The notes: generated from the letters alone by a model not told the origin. A stretch of 53,330 bases of DNA from Atopobium sp. (GCA_018376005.1 JAHACE010000001.1:1-53330); one strand, 5' to 3'; numbered from the stretch's first letter, positions 43,773-51,834 are shown. Program-made: numbers and translations.

Positions 43773-45494
43773 TTAGTGCTTACGCTTCATAAGTTCAGCG
43801 GCTGTCAAAGCAGCTCCACCCATAACCATAAGAGGCATTACCAGAAGCTCTTCTCCCGTATTAGGAAGCTGTGCTTTCTTCTTCTTTGTCTTCTTCTCTT
43901 TTACAGGAGAAGCAGGATTGGAAGGCTCTTCTGGAGCTGGAGTTGGTGTTGGAGTTGGAGTATCAGACTCAACAGTTAGGGTAACCGTCTTTGCTGCCTC
44001 GTAGTCATTGCCTGCAGCTGCAGCATTACCATTGAAGTAATAGTAATAGGTGACGGAGTATGCACCTGAAGTCTTAGAAATCTCTTCTGCCTTCTGAGCA
44101 ACAGTTGCTGCATCCATTGTTGCTGTATCAAGTACAACTGTACCGCTCTGATCAACAACCTTAACGCGAGCGTCAGCAGAACCAGCAGCAGGGGTAACCT
44201 GACCAGCGCTGTGATCAACCATAGCATCAAGGTTATCAAGAATAGTCCAGGAATCCTGGTTAGCGGTAATAGTGCTGTCGTGTGCCGTGACTACCTGCCT
44301 AAGCTCTGTATAAAGAGGAGTAATAACGCCATTGTTAAGATCAAGCTCATCAGTTGAGTTCTCAGAAGCATTGATGACAAGGTTGCCGCTAGAAAGAGAA
44401 GTGTACGAATACTCCTGATACACATCATCAGTAAGGTCATTATCAACAGCAAGCTGCCAGCCAGGAAGATTGAGGTACAGTCCCCTATTGGAATTTCCAG
44501 TATGAACTGAATAGCCATAATCCCTCATGGCATTCTTAATGTTGGTCAAATCAATGTAGTACGCACCGCCGGTATACAGAGCATCGTTCTCCGTTGCGCT
44601 GTGGCGATCTTCATACAGGATATTGTCAACGTGAATATCACTTGCAGAAATAGTTGGCATGTAATTCCACTCGTCCTGTGGGATAGCGTAATAGCTACCG
44701 TCAGGCCTAATAATTACGCCCAGATATTTCTTATTGCTGCTAAGAATGGAATTGTTTGTTCCCTCTTCCAAAACCTGCCTTGCAAACCTGACTGAAACAC
44801 GAGGGTTTCCGTAAGAGGTTCTGTGATCAAGCAGATACTGGGTAAGACCCACATAGTTGGTACCGTACAGATTGAGAGTAGAGCCATTGGTAAGTGTCAG
44901 AGGAACGGTAAGTGTAATGGTTTCACCAGCAGCCAGGGTACCAGAAATAGAAATGGAACGCATCTCAGCATTGTCCTGACCAGCTGCCTGGTATGCAGCA
45001 TAAGCATTAGCTGCAGGCTGAGAGCCAGAACCACCGTTCAGTCCACTAATGTTCAGGTTAATTGCAGTTGCTGTATTAGTTGATGAGAAGGTAAATCCAG
45101 TTGCACGCAAATCAGGATTAGGGCTTGAGCTGACATAGTAAGTAAGTGGCAGCTGCATAACCTCGTTTACAGAAACTGGAGATGAAGAGATGTTGGTAAT
45201 CTTTACCACTGCCTGCAGATTCTGATACTTATCAATATCTACAATGGAGCGGTTCATCTGAGTGGTGTCATTATCCTTATAAGCGTAGTTAGATGTCTGA
45301 CCAGAAGCATCTGTAAAGTAAATAGAACGCTCAATAAGGCCGTCTGCACTCACAGATGGAGACACGTTAGTAGTAGTGCCGTTATAGAACGAATTGTTAC
45401 TTGCAGCGTATGCAATATTTGGCATAAAGATTAAAGCTGCCAAAAATGCAAACATAACAGCAAGAAAACTGCGGCCCTGCATCTTTGATGTCAT
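43773..45494 (-). CDS. LPXTG-anchored surface protein
   Basis: A 573-residue cell-wall protein. A signal peptide ends at about residue 30 (FMPNIAYAA). The body is rich in Ser, Thr, Asn and Tyr and beta-strand-like, with few Cys. Residues of about 400-500 look like a bacterial Ig-like domain (TITANQDSWTILDNLDAMVD, then SVTYYYYFNG and KTVTLTV). A TPTPTPTPAPEEP wall-spanning segment and the sorting signal LPNTG at 543 follow, with a hydrophobic stretch and a short basic tail. The central domain is not recognised; adhesion or matrix binding is the usual role of such proteins. No sortase gene is in the window. Confidence 0.88.
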   Translation of the reverse strand: MTSKMQGRSFLAVMFAFLAALIFMPNIAYAASNNSFYNGTTTNVSPSVSADGLIERSIYFTDASGQTSNYAYKDNDTTQMNRSIVDIDKYQNLQAVVKITNISSSPVSVNEVMQLPLTYYVSSSPNPDLRATGFTFSSTNTATAINLNISGLNGGSGSQPAANAYAAYQAAGQDNAEMRSISISGTLAAGETITLTVPLTLTNGSTLNLYGTNYVGLTQYLLDHRTSYGNPRVSVRFARQVLEEGTNNSILSSNKKYLGVIIRPDGSYYAIPQDEWNYMPTISASDIHVDNILYEDRHSATENDALYTGGAYYIDLTNIKNAMRDYGYSVHTGNSNRGLYLNLPGWQLAVDNDLTDDVYQEYSYTSLSSGNLVINASENSTDELDLNNGVITPLYTELRQVVTAHDSTITANQDSWTILDNLDAMVDHSAGQVTPAAGSADARVKVVDQSGTVVLDTATMDAATVAQKAEEISKTSGAYSVTYYYYFNGNAAAAGNDYEAAKTVTLTVESDTPTPTPTPAPEEPSNPASPVKEKKTKKKKAQLPNTGEELLVMPLMVMGGAALTAAELMKRKH

Positions 45495-45526
45495 AGGCGT
45501 ATTCCTCCTCAGAATAAAAACTTAGC

Positions 45527-45556
45527 GTTATATTTTCGCATTAACACCCTGTTGAA
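45527..45556 (-). promoter_or_regulatory. Candidate promoter of the LPXTG gene
   Basis: On the minus strand TTCAAC (45551-45556) and TATAAC (45527-45532) are 18 bases apart, 33 bases before the start codon with its GAGGAGG ribosome site. Confidence 0.45.
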
Positions 45557-45582
45557 GGAATGGAGATATTTGTTACTTACAT

Positions 45583-45615
45583 AAAAAGAGACGTCATCTT
45601 TCGATGACGTCTCTT
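45583..45615 (-). terminator. Terminator of rpsA
   Basis: A perfect 13-base stem AAGAGACGTCATC with its complement and a TTTC/GAAA tetraloop, followed on the minus strand by TTTTTAT. It lies 28 bases after the rpsA stop. Confidence 0.92.
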
Positions 45616-45642
45616 GACAAATCTCTAGATGCGCAAAGTGCT

Positions 45643-46887
45643 CTACTCTGCAGCCTCTTCGGTTGCCTGTGCGTTAGCCTCAGACTCAACAAGGTGAGCC
45701 TCAAGATCAGCCTCAGCCTCAGCTGCTGCTGCCTCTGCTGCTGCACGCTCCTCCTCTGGAAGTGGAGTGACCTCAATGTCAATGCCAAGGGTCTCTGCAG
45801 CTGCCTTCATAGACAGGGAGATGCGACGACGGTCAAGATCAATCTCCATGACCTTTACCTGTACAACGTCGCCAACCTTGCAGACCTGAGATGGAGCAGT
45901 AACGTGCTGCTTAGCCATCTCGGAGATGTGGACGAGGCCCTCAACGCCGTTGCCAAGGTCAACAAATGCACCGAAGGTAACAAGCTTGGTGACAGTGCCC
46001 TCGATGATAGCGTCAACTGGGTACTTGGAAACAAGTACACGCCATGGATCCTCGGAAGTCTGCTTAAGACCAAGGGAGATACGCTCACGGTTAAGGTCAA
46101 CGTCGAGAACCTGAACCTCAACCTCCTGGCCAACCTTAACAACCTCAGATGGGTGGTTAACGTGGTTCCAAGAAAGCTCGGAAATGTGAACCAGGCCGTC
46201 AATGCCGCCAAGGTCAACAAATGCACCAAACTCAACGATGGAGGAAACAGTACCCTTGAGCTTCATGCCAACCTGGAGCTTGCCCAGGATGTCCTGACGC
46301 TCTGCCTTACGAGCCTCCTCAAGAACAATACGGCGAGAAAGAACAACGTTGTTGCGGTTGCGATCCATCTCGATAACACGAGCCTCAATACGAGTGCCCA
46401 TGAATGCACCAAGATCCTTGACACGACGGAGGTCAACAAGGGATGCAGGCAGGAAGCCACGGAGGCCAATGTCAAGAATCAGGCCGCCCTTAACAACCTC
46501 GATAACCTCGCCCTCAACGGTCTCACCAGCGTTGAACTTATCCTCAACTGCCTTCCAAGCACGCTCGTACTCAGCACGCTTCTTGGAAAGAACCAGACGG
46601 CCCTCTTTGTCCTCTTTCTGGAGAACAAGAGCCTCGACGTCCTCACCCAGGGAGATGACCTCTGCAGGGTTAACGTCTTTACGAATAGAAAGCTCACGAG
46701 CAGGAATAACGCCCTCAGACTTGTAGCCAATGTCTACGAGGACCTCATCGCGCTCAATCTTGACGACGGTGCCGTTGACAAGATCTCCCTCATCAAAGTC
46801 GGTGACAGTGCCGTCGATCAGGCTGTTCATTTCCTCATCGGAAATTTCATCCAAAGAGAAGATGGACGAGTTCTGAATCTCACTCAA
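45643..46887 (-). CDS. rpsA: 30S ribosomal protein S1 (four S1 domains)
   Basis: A 414-residue S1 protein with four OB-type S1 domains (starting near 35, 120, 205 and 292; e.g. GTVSSIVEFGAFVDLGGIDGLVHISELSW and the next GTVTKLVTFGAFVDLGNGVEGLVHISEM). An acidic, Ala-rich tail follows. This is the short form typical of actinobacteria and Firmicutes. S1 helps mRNA reach the ribosome. The start is TTG, with AAGGGG 7 bases upstream. The ribosome site can pair in a small hairpin at 46892-46913, compatible with autoregulation. An ATG 20 codons in is an alternative start. Confidence 0.94.
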   Translation of the reverse strand: MSEIQNSSIFSLDEISDEEMNSLIDGTVTDFDEGDLVNGTVVKIERDEVLVDIGYKSEGVIPARELSIRKDVNPAEVISLGEDVEALVLQKEDKEGRLVLSKKRAEYERAWKAVEDKFNAGETVEGEVIEVVKGGLILDIGLRGFLPASLVDLRRVKDLGAFMGTRIEARVIEMDRNRNNVVLSRRIVLEEARKAERQDILGKLQVGMKLKGTVSSIVEFGAFVDLGGIDGLVHISELSWNHVNHPSEVVKVGQEVEVQVLDVDLNRERISLGLKQTSEDPWRVLVSKYPVDAIIEGTVTKLVTFGAFVDLGNGVEGLVHISEMAKQHVTAPSQVCKVGDVVQVKVMEIDLDRRRISLSMKAAAETLGIDIEVTPLPEEERAAAEAAAAEAEADLEAHLVESEANAQATEEAAE

Positions 46888-46891
46888 AGGT

Positions 46892-46913
46892 GGACCCCTT
46901 CCAAAACGGGGCC
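46892..46913 (-). promoter_or_regulatory. Hairpin over the rpsA ribosome binding site
   Basis: On the minus strand GGCCCC pairs with GGGGTCC (one bulged T) across a short loop, covering the AAGGGG ribosome site. S1 controls its own translation in E. coli, so a similar role is possible. Confidence 0.35.
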
Positions 46914-47030
46914 CCGGTCAACATGGTTGCTGCCAGAGTGCCAATACGTGGGCTTCTCTACTCGGAAACTTACATGCTCTCGGGGGCCAACAGATACAGT
47001 GTATAGCTTGACGCCATACGGGCAATAGGA

Positions 47031-47069
47031 TAGCGCTCTTCGGCTGATTAAACAAGCCAAAGAGCGCTA
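47031..47069 (-). terminator. Hairpin downstream of the HMA-domain gene
   Basis: TAGCGCTCTT and AAGAGCGCTA form a 10-base stem, continued after one mismatch by GGCT/AGCC. No strong T-run follows on either strand. It lies 74 bases after the HMA gene stop and upstream of rpsA. Confidence 0.5.
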
Positions 47070-47142
47070 CTTTGCACAGCTATTACGCAAGTTTTACAAA
47101 ATTTCTTCAAAGTTTGTTTCTTGCGAGAAGATCTTGTTGTGC

Positions 47143-47535
47143 TTACGCACGAAGACGGTAGCCTTCTTTCTCTACGGCAGCTCGGTACGCATCGACATCA
47201 ATTGGATTTTTGCTGAGGATACGTGCCTGACCACCAGCTAGAGTAACCTGCGCCCATGTTCCCTCAATACTATCGAGAGCTCGAGTCACATGATTGACGC
47301 AGTTCTGGCAAGTCATACCACCAATCTCAAATGTTTGAACATAAGGGTAATGAGATTCATCTTTGTCTTCTGGACCATCTGCAGCAGAAACCTGCTCTGT
47401 GTTACAGGTAGTAACGCCTGTTCCCTCATCAGAGCAGCAGCCTTTTTTACCTGCGGCAATTCCGTAAACACGATAAACCGCAAAACCGCAAAGCGCTACA
47501 ACAGCAAGAATAACAATAATATTGATTGGTGACAT
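47143..47535 (-). CDS. Membrane-anchored heavy-metal-binding (HMA) protein
   Basis: A 130-residue protein in two parts. Residues 1-40, a single membrane helix followed by GKKGCCSDEG, resemble the small FeoB-associated Cys-rich membrane proteins. Residues 65-130 are an HMA domain with GMTCQNC (73-79, ligands C76 and C79), as in copper chaperones. It is likely a membrane-tethered metal chaperone facing the cytosol (inference). RBS AAGGAAG. It lies 110 bases after flavodoxin and may share its transcript. I do not know this fusion as a described family. Confidence 0.8.
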   Translation of the reverse strand: MSPINIIVILAVVALCGFAVYRVYGIAAGKKGCCSDEGTGVTTCNTEQVSAADGPEDKDESHYPYVQTFEIGGMTCQNCVNHVTRALDSIEGTWAQVTLAGGQARILSKNPIDVDAYRAAVEKEGYRLRA

Positions 47536-47645
47536 ACAAACTTCCTTTCTGTTGCTGTTTTACTACCCACCATTCTCTAGATTATTCAAAAAAATGATGT
47601 TTTTCTCGCAAAATTTAACAACAACAGTAAAAATTGTAATGCAGC

Positions 47646-48050
47646 TTAAGCAGAAAGCTTTGCACCAAGGCCGCGAAGAGCCTCAAGAGCATCGTCATCT
47701 GGCTCAAGGTTGCAGATAAAAGTCTCAACAACGTTGACGCCCTCTGCCTCGGCATTCTGCTTCCAAGTCTCCATCCAGTCGCCGGTTCCCCAGTCGTAAG
47801 AACCAAAGAGAGCGGTTGGCTTCTGACCAAGCTTGCCAGCGCAATCGTTGAAGAGCTCCTCAAAATCAGGATCAAGCTCCTCGTCACCCATGGCAGGGCA
47901 ACCAAAAGCAAATGCATCGTACTGATCGCACATATCTGCAGAGAACTCAGAAGACTCAATAGCCTCGGTGTCTGCAGCACTTGCAAGCTCTTTTGCCATT
48001 GCCTCAGTATTGCCCGTCATGGACCAATACACAACTGCTACTTTACTCAT
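47646..48050 (-). CDS. Flavodoxin
   Basis: A 134-residue short-chain flavodoxin. The FMN phosphate loop SMTGNTEAMA is at 10-19. The flavin-flanking loops are GCPAMGDEEL (about 50-59) and GSYDWGTGDWM. It is acidic, as expected for an electron carrier, and would replace ferredoxin under iron limitation. RBS AAGGAGGAAATGT is strong. It lies 84 bases after the DUF3793 gene, probably in one operon with it. Confidence 0.93.
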   Translation of the reverse strand: MSKVAVVYWSMTGNTEAMAKELASAADTEAIESSEFSADMCDQYDAFAFGCPAMGDEELDPDFEELFNDCAGKLGQKPTALFGSYDWGTGDWMETWKQNAEAEGVNVVETFICNLEPDDDALEALRGLGAKLSA

Positions 48051-48134
48051 ACATTTCCTCCTTCTGTGTCCAGGTTCCCCCTGGAAAACTACACATTACT
48101 TTCAATACCTCAACAAGAAATTCAAGCACGCCCC

Positions 48135-48881
48135 TTATGCAACCTGACATTTCTTGGTATTGCCATACGATGAGAGAATCTGCGCTAAAGATTCCCCTTG
48201 ATAAAAACGATGCTTGCACTGGTCTTCTGCATCTTTAAGTCTTTCGAGACGCAGGCGAGTTTCTTCCGTGTTGTCATAGACTTTCCAAGCACCAGTAAAA
48301 AGCTCAGACTGTCCATTCATAAAGCCCTGAACATCAGTAAGTGGATAGCCCAGTACCAGTCCAATCTCGTGCGGAAACGCGGCTTTCCTTGCGTGAAAAG
48401 CAAAAATTCTTGAACGCATGCTCTTCATCAACGCCTGTACGGACTCAGTGGAATGGCCAAAGGCAGCCAGAAACTCACAGTGCTCTGATTTGGCGAGAAT
48501 ATCCTCAACAAGCTCAGGTCTATAGGCAACAAACGTCACCTTTCCGCCAGAAATAGCAGAGGTAGCAAGAAGCGTTACCCCAAACAGTGAGAGCTCGTGA
48601 GTAGCGTTGCATAGAAATGACCTCAACGTTGGATCAGTGCAGACAAGACTTGCACAAGAGCTACAAGACTTATGAGAAGCAAATGAAAAGAGCGCGGCCG
48701 GCTTAACGTGAGCAATAACACCAGCAGCACAGCGAACAAATGTTGTTGCAAAATCATGACAGAGCTCGGGAGCATACGCTCTCTTACCCTCATTAAAAAC
48801 AGGCTTTTTATCAGCAGAATAGGTATAGGGAGAAGGAACGTCTAGGAGCGATGAATTCTCAAAAGAAGTAAGACAATCCAT
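48135..48881 (-). CDS. DUF3793 family protein
   Basis: A 248-residue protein of unknown function. The recognisable C-terminal family core is FPHEIGLVLGYPLTDVQGFM followed by GAWKVYDNTEETRLRLERLKDAEDQCKHRFYQGESLAQIL. The N-terminal half has a CSSC motif (KSCSSCASLVC), a possible metal or redox site. DUF3793 genes are found in anaerobic Firmicutes and Coriobacteria, often close to flavodoxin and iron transport genes (from memory). The gene has a structured leader and a promoter overlapped by DtxR-like elements. It leads the DUF3793-flavodoxin-HMA run. Confidence 0.83.
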   Translation of the reverse strand: MDCLTSFENSSLLDVPSPYTYSADKKPVFNEGKRAYAPELCHDFATTFVRCAAGVIAHVKPAALFSFASHKSCSSCASLVCTDPTLRSFLCNATHELSLFGVTLLATSAISGGKVTFVAYRPELVEDILAKSEHCEFLAAFGHSTESVQALMKSMRSRIFAFHARKAAFPHEIGLVLGYPLTDVQGFMNGQSELFTGAWKVYDNTEETRLRLERLKDAEDQCKHRFYQGESLAQILSSYGNTKKCQVA

Positions 48882-48890
48882 ACCGTACTT

Positions 48891-48975
48891 GCTCCCTTCT
48901 TAAAAATGCGCCGTCGACTAAAAGGGAGCCGACGGCGCCTGGATTCCGGACCCTTGGAGAGGGGAAAGGTTCCGG
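48891..48975 (-). ncRNA. Structured leader of the DUF3793 gene (candidate cis-regulatory RNA)
   Basis: In minus-strand order: hairpin A (48946-48975), CCGGA-A-CCTT paired with AAGG-G-TCCGG, with a C-rich loop TCCCCTCTCC. Then hairpin B (48908-48938), a perfect 9-base GC stem GCGCCGTCG/CGACGGCGC followed by ATTTTTA, which is terminator-like. The loop of B contains GCTCCCTTTT, which can pair over 10 positions (one G-U) with the ribosome site region AGAAGGGAGC at 48891-48900. The same RNA could therefore form a pseudoknot, or switch between terminator and ribosome-site-masking states. I do not recognise a known riboswitch class. Confidence 0.6.
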
Positions 48976-49028
48976 GCTGATAAAGCAATTTTGTTAGAAC
49001 TAGCTCCTGTTATATAAAAACCTTAACA

Positions 49029-49080
49029 AGTTAGCCTCTTCTAACTATTTAAAGTGTAAGCCATAGCTAACTAAATGCAA
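49029..49080 (-). promoter_or_regulatory. Promoter of the DUF3793 operon with DtxR-like elements
   Basis: On the minus strand TTGCAT (49075-49080) and TACACT (49053-49058) are 16 bases apart, giving a start near 49046. AGTTAG-N6-CTAACT (49029-49046) overlaps the start point, and CCATAGCTAAC (49061-49071) lies between -35 and -10. Both resemble half-sites of the DtxR/IdeR iron box. The second matches, with one change, a site before the P-type ATPase operon. Confidence 0.4.
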
Positions 49081-49122
49081 GAGAAAACTCAAAATATTTT
49101 TACTTTTTGACAATTCAAGCAG

Positions 49123-49161
49123 AAAAAAGCTCCCGCCTCTTACAAATAAGAAACGGGAGCT
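49123..49161 (-). terminator. Terminator of the P-type ATPase operon
   Basis: AGCTCCCG pairs with CGGGAGCT, continued by TCTTA/TAAGA after mismatches, followed on the minus strand by TTTTTT. It lies 45 bases after the ATPase stop. With the DUF3793 leader and promoter it accounts for the 324-base gap 48882-49205. Confidence 0.88.
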
Positions 49162-49205
49162 CTAACGCGATCTAAAGAAGCGCTTTGTTGACGCACAAGT
49201 ACGTT

Positions 49206-51374
49206 CTAGGCAGCTTGTCCTTCAGTTAAAAGCATCTTTACCTCAGAAGGAACATTAGGGTTATGAGCTGCAGTGGTAAGCAGTGACCTTGTGTTTGCAA
49301 GCGTTACCATAAGTGTCAGAAGATTGTGCATATATGCAGCAGCACTTACGGTAATAAGACCTGCAACGCCTGCAGCAATGAAAGAGCTGTTCAGCGCAAC
49401 AATCGTACGATAGTCGGCGTGAATCCTCTTCATTACCTGCTGGCCTAAAAGACGCATGATTACCAGCGATTCAAGCGAATCATTCTTAATCGAAATATCC
49501 GCAACTGCGCGAGCAATATCAGTTGCATCAGACAGAGCCAGTGAAACATCAGATACGGCTAGTGCAGGTGAATCGTTAATACCATCGCCTACCATTGCAA
49601 CGGTGTAGCCCTCCTGCTGGAACTTCTTAACATACTCGCACTTATCCTCTGGGAGAATCTGTGCCACATAGTCATCAAGACCAAGCTTCTTAGCAACACT
49701 TGCTGCAACGTTTTCTGAGTCGCCAGTCAACATAACCATACGCTTAACACCAAGAGCACGGAGCTGCGTAATAGTTGCTGCTGCATCTTCCCTTACAGGA
49801 TCGGTAATACAAATTGCTGCAATAAGTTTTGAATCCTCGGACATAAAGATAATGGACGAGGTTGGAGCAATCTGTGCAAGGTCGTCTTGAATTCCCTCGG
49901 GCATTGGGGTCTTCTCGTCATCAAAAATGAAGTGAGCTGAGCCAATGCAGACCTCTTTGTTGTTAACCTTGGTACGAATACCGTGAGCAACAACATACTT
50001 AACCTCTGCGTGGAACTCGTCATTGTGCTTGAGGCCACGTACCTTTGCCTCGTTCACAATTGCTCGAGCCATGCTGTGTGGGAAGTGCTCCTCAATACAT
50101 GCAGCAAGACGCAGAAGCTGGTCCTCGGTGCGACCACAGAAGCTGACAATGCACTCAACATGTGGAACTGCCTTTGTCAGCGTACCGGTCTTATCAAAGA
50201 CGATAAGATCAGCCGCAGCGATCTTCTCGAGGTATTTTCCGCCCTTAACCGTCATGCCAAACTTAGCTGCCTCATCCATTGCGCTACCCACTGCAACAGG
50301 AGTGGAAAGCTTAATGGCGCAGGAATAGTCAACCATAAGAACGGTCATAGCCTTAGTGATGTTTCGGGTAATGCCCCAAATACCAAAGAAGGCGAGGAAG
50401 CTGTAAGGAACCAATGCATCAGAAAGGCGCTCTGCCTTAGACTGTGCGCCAGCCTTAAGTTCAGCAGACTGCTCAACCATATCAACAATATTGTCGATAC
50501 GAGACATTCCTGGAGGAGCAGTGACGCTTACCATAAGGTCACCGTCTTCAAGGGCGGTGCCTGCGTAAACGGTTGAGCCAGGCTCTTTGGTAACAAGGCG
50601 AGACTCACCTGTCATGGCGGCCTCGTTCATCTGGCCAATGCCTTCAACAACTTTGCCGTCAACAGGAAGAACGCCACCAGCGCGCTGGTGCAAAATCATA
50701 CCCTTCTCAACCTCAGAAAGGGCAATCATAACGTCCTTGCCGTCAATACGAGCCCAGACGTTCTCAGAACGAGTGATTAGGCCATCACGAAGTGCAAGAC
50801 GTGCTCGGCTTGCCACGTGGTTCTCCATAGCAGCAGACAGCTCAAGCAAGAACATGACCGTAGATGCATCTGCCCACTCATTTCTTAGAATTGAAGTGGT
50901 GATAGCAGTTGCGTCCAAAACCTCAACGGTCAGCTCTTTCTTAAATAGGCGCTTAACGCCTTCCACGACAAATGGAATGGCGCGGAGAATGACATAGGCA
51001 TAGTTAGCAACTGCAGGTAGTGGCAAAGAACGCATAATCCAGCGGCGTGCGAATGTGGTCACAACCTCCATCTGGAAACGATTGTTCTCAAGAGCCATCT
51101 CAATTGAGCTGCAGAAGTCTTCAAGGCCTGCCTCTTCTTCTCGTGGCAAGTTCAAGACCTCAAAGGCGCCAACAGCCGCAAGTACCTGATCTCTCTTGAG
51201 AGGATCAAACCTTAGCAAGAGAGAACCGTTTGCCATGTGAACTTCAGCGTGACGAACTCCATCAACACGCATCAGCTCATAGGAAATACCACGGGCTTCA
51301 GCATCATCAATATGACCCAGGTCGCATTTTGCACGAATGCGACCTGAGATTTCATTAGTAATTGTGAAGCGCAT
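49206..51374 (-). CDS. P1B-type metal-transporting ATPase, CtpC-like
   Basis: A 722-residue P-type ATPase. TGES is at 255-258, the phosphorylated DKTGT at 394-398, the HP-like HFPHSMA, TGDSENVA and GDGINDSPAL follow. The membrane metal site reads YSCAIKLSTP (350-359) rather than CPC, matching the SCA type of CtpC-like Mn/Zn exporters. The N-terminal domain (1-70) is ferredoxin-like but lacks CxxC. Together these predict export of Mn(II) or a similar divalent metal rather than copper (inference). It starts 3 bases after the DUF6110 gene. Confidence 0.88.
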   Translation of the reverse strand: MRFTITNEISGRIRAKCDLGHIDDAEARGISYELMRVDGVRHAEVHMANGSLLLRFDPLKRDQVLAAVGAFEVLNLPREEEAGLEDFCSSIEMALENNRFQMEVVTTFARRWIMRSLPLPAVANYAYVILRAIPFVVEGVKRLFKKELTVEVLDATAITTSILRNEWADASTVMFLLELSAAMENHVASRARLALRDGLITRSENVWARIDGKDVMIALSEVEKGMILHQRAGGVLPVDGKVVEGIGQMNEAAMTGESRLVTKEPGSTVYAGTALEDGDLMVSVTAPPGMSRIDNIVDMVEQSAELKAGAQSKAERLSDALVPYSFLAFFGIWGITRNITKAMTVLMVDYSCAIKLSTPVAVGSAMDEAAKFGMTVKGGKYLEKIAAADLIVFDKTGTLTKAVPHVECIVSFCGRTEDQLLRLAACIEEHFPHSMARAIVNEAKVRGLKHNDEFHAEVKYVVAHGIRTKVNNKEVCIGSAHFIFDDEKTPMPEGIQDDLAQIAPTSSIIFMSEDSKLIAAICITDPVREDAAATITQLRALGVKRMVMLTGDSENVAASVAKKLGLDDYVAQILPEDKCEYVKKFQQEGYTVAMVGDGINDSPALAVSDVSLALSDATDIARAVADISIKNDSLESLVIMRLLGQQVMKRIHADYRTIVALNSSFIAAGVAGLITVSAAAYMHNLLTLMVTLANTRSLLTTAAHNPNVPSEVKMLLTEGQAA

Positions 51375-51377
51375 GAA

Positions 51378-51680
51378 TTATGCCTGTGCGCCCTCTGCGT
51401 CGACCTGCTTGGTAACCTCAGCGCGGATACCCTCCTCGAGCTCAGCAAGGCGAGCGCGAACTGCAGCGTCAATCTTGGACTCACGACGAGCCTCAGCGAC
51501 AACGTCGTTAGCCTCGTCAACGACGTTCTGAGTCTCTGCGGAAACGCGGTCAGTTACGCGAAGACCACATGCAGTTGCCTTGACAGCTGCCTTGTGAAGA
51601 GTGCCGTTAGAAGCAAGACCAGCAACAACGCCAGCAAGTGCAGCGCCACCGGCTGCGAGACACCAATTGTTCAGTTTCAT
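51378..51680 (-). CDS. DUF6110-like small membrane protein
   Basis: A 100-residue protein. An N-terminal hydrophobic segment (about 6-28, Ala/Gly-rich) is followed by a long charged amphipathic helix (DRVSAETQNVVDEANDVVAEARRESKIDAAVRARL). It matches the general form of DUF6110 proteins, which sit directly upstream of this type of P-ATPase in several Firmicutes (from memory). It may be a regulatory or assembly subunit of the pump. It is first in the two-gene operon. Confidence 0.75.
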   Translation of the reverse strand: MKLNNWCLAAGGAALAGVVAGLASNGTLHKAAVKATACGLRVTDRVSAETQNVVDEANDVVAEARRESKIDAAVRARLAELEEGIRAEVTKQVDAEGAQA

Positions 51681-51759
51681 AAAAATCCCCCATCTGCTAT
51701 TTGCAAATTAATCGGTTAATGACCTATTGAAGATAAAATTTTTTTACGAAAAAAACAAG

Positions 51760-51774
51760 TGAAAATCATTACTA
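51760..51774. promoter_or_regulatory. Fur-family-like box upstream of the P-type ATPase operon
   Basis: TGAAAATCATTACTA matches the 15-base Fur box TGATAATNATTATCA at 11 of 14 fixed positions, and a PerR box nearly as well. It lies 80-94 bases before the DUF6110 start. The 399-base gap 51681-52079 also carries a DtxR-like site and the OhrR operator, so several regulators may act here. Confidence 0.35.
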
Positions 51775-51834
51775 ATTAGTTATCCTAATAAAACAATTGT
51801 ACACAAGTAATTTCTTACCTGCGAAAACGTTTCC

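Noticed and set aside
43909..43970. Tandem repeat in the LPXTG gene as a separate repeat element
   Set aside because: The short TP-repeat is simply the wall-spanning part of the protein and has too few units to call a variable repeat.
45604..47028. A 474-codon plus-strand open frame opposite rpsA
   Set aside because: It mirrors the strongly biased codons of rpsA, which leave few antisense stops. The translation is Leu/Asn-rich with no family similarity, and rpsA is unmistakable on the other strand.
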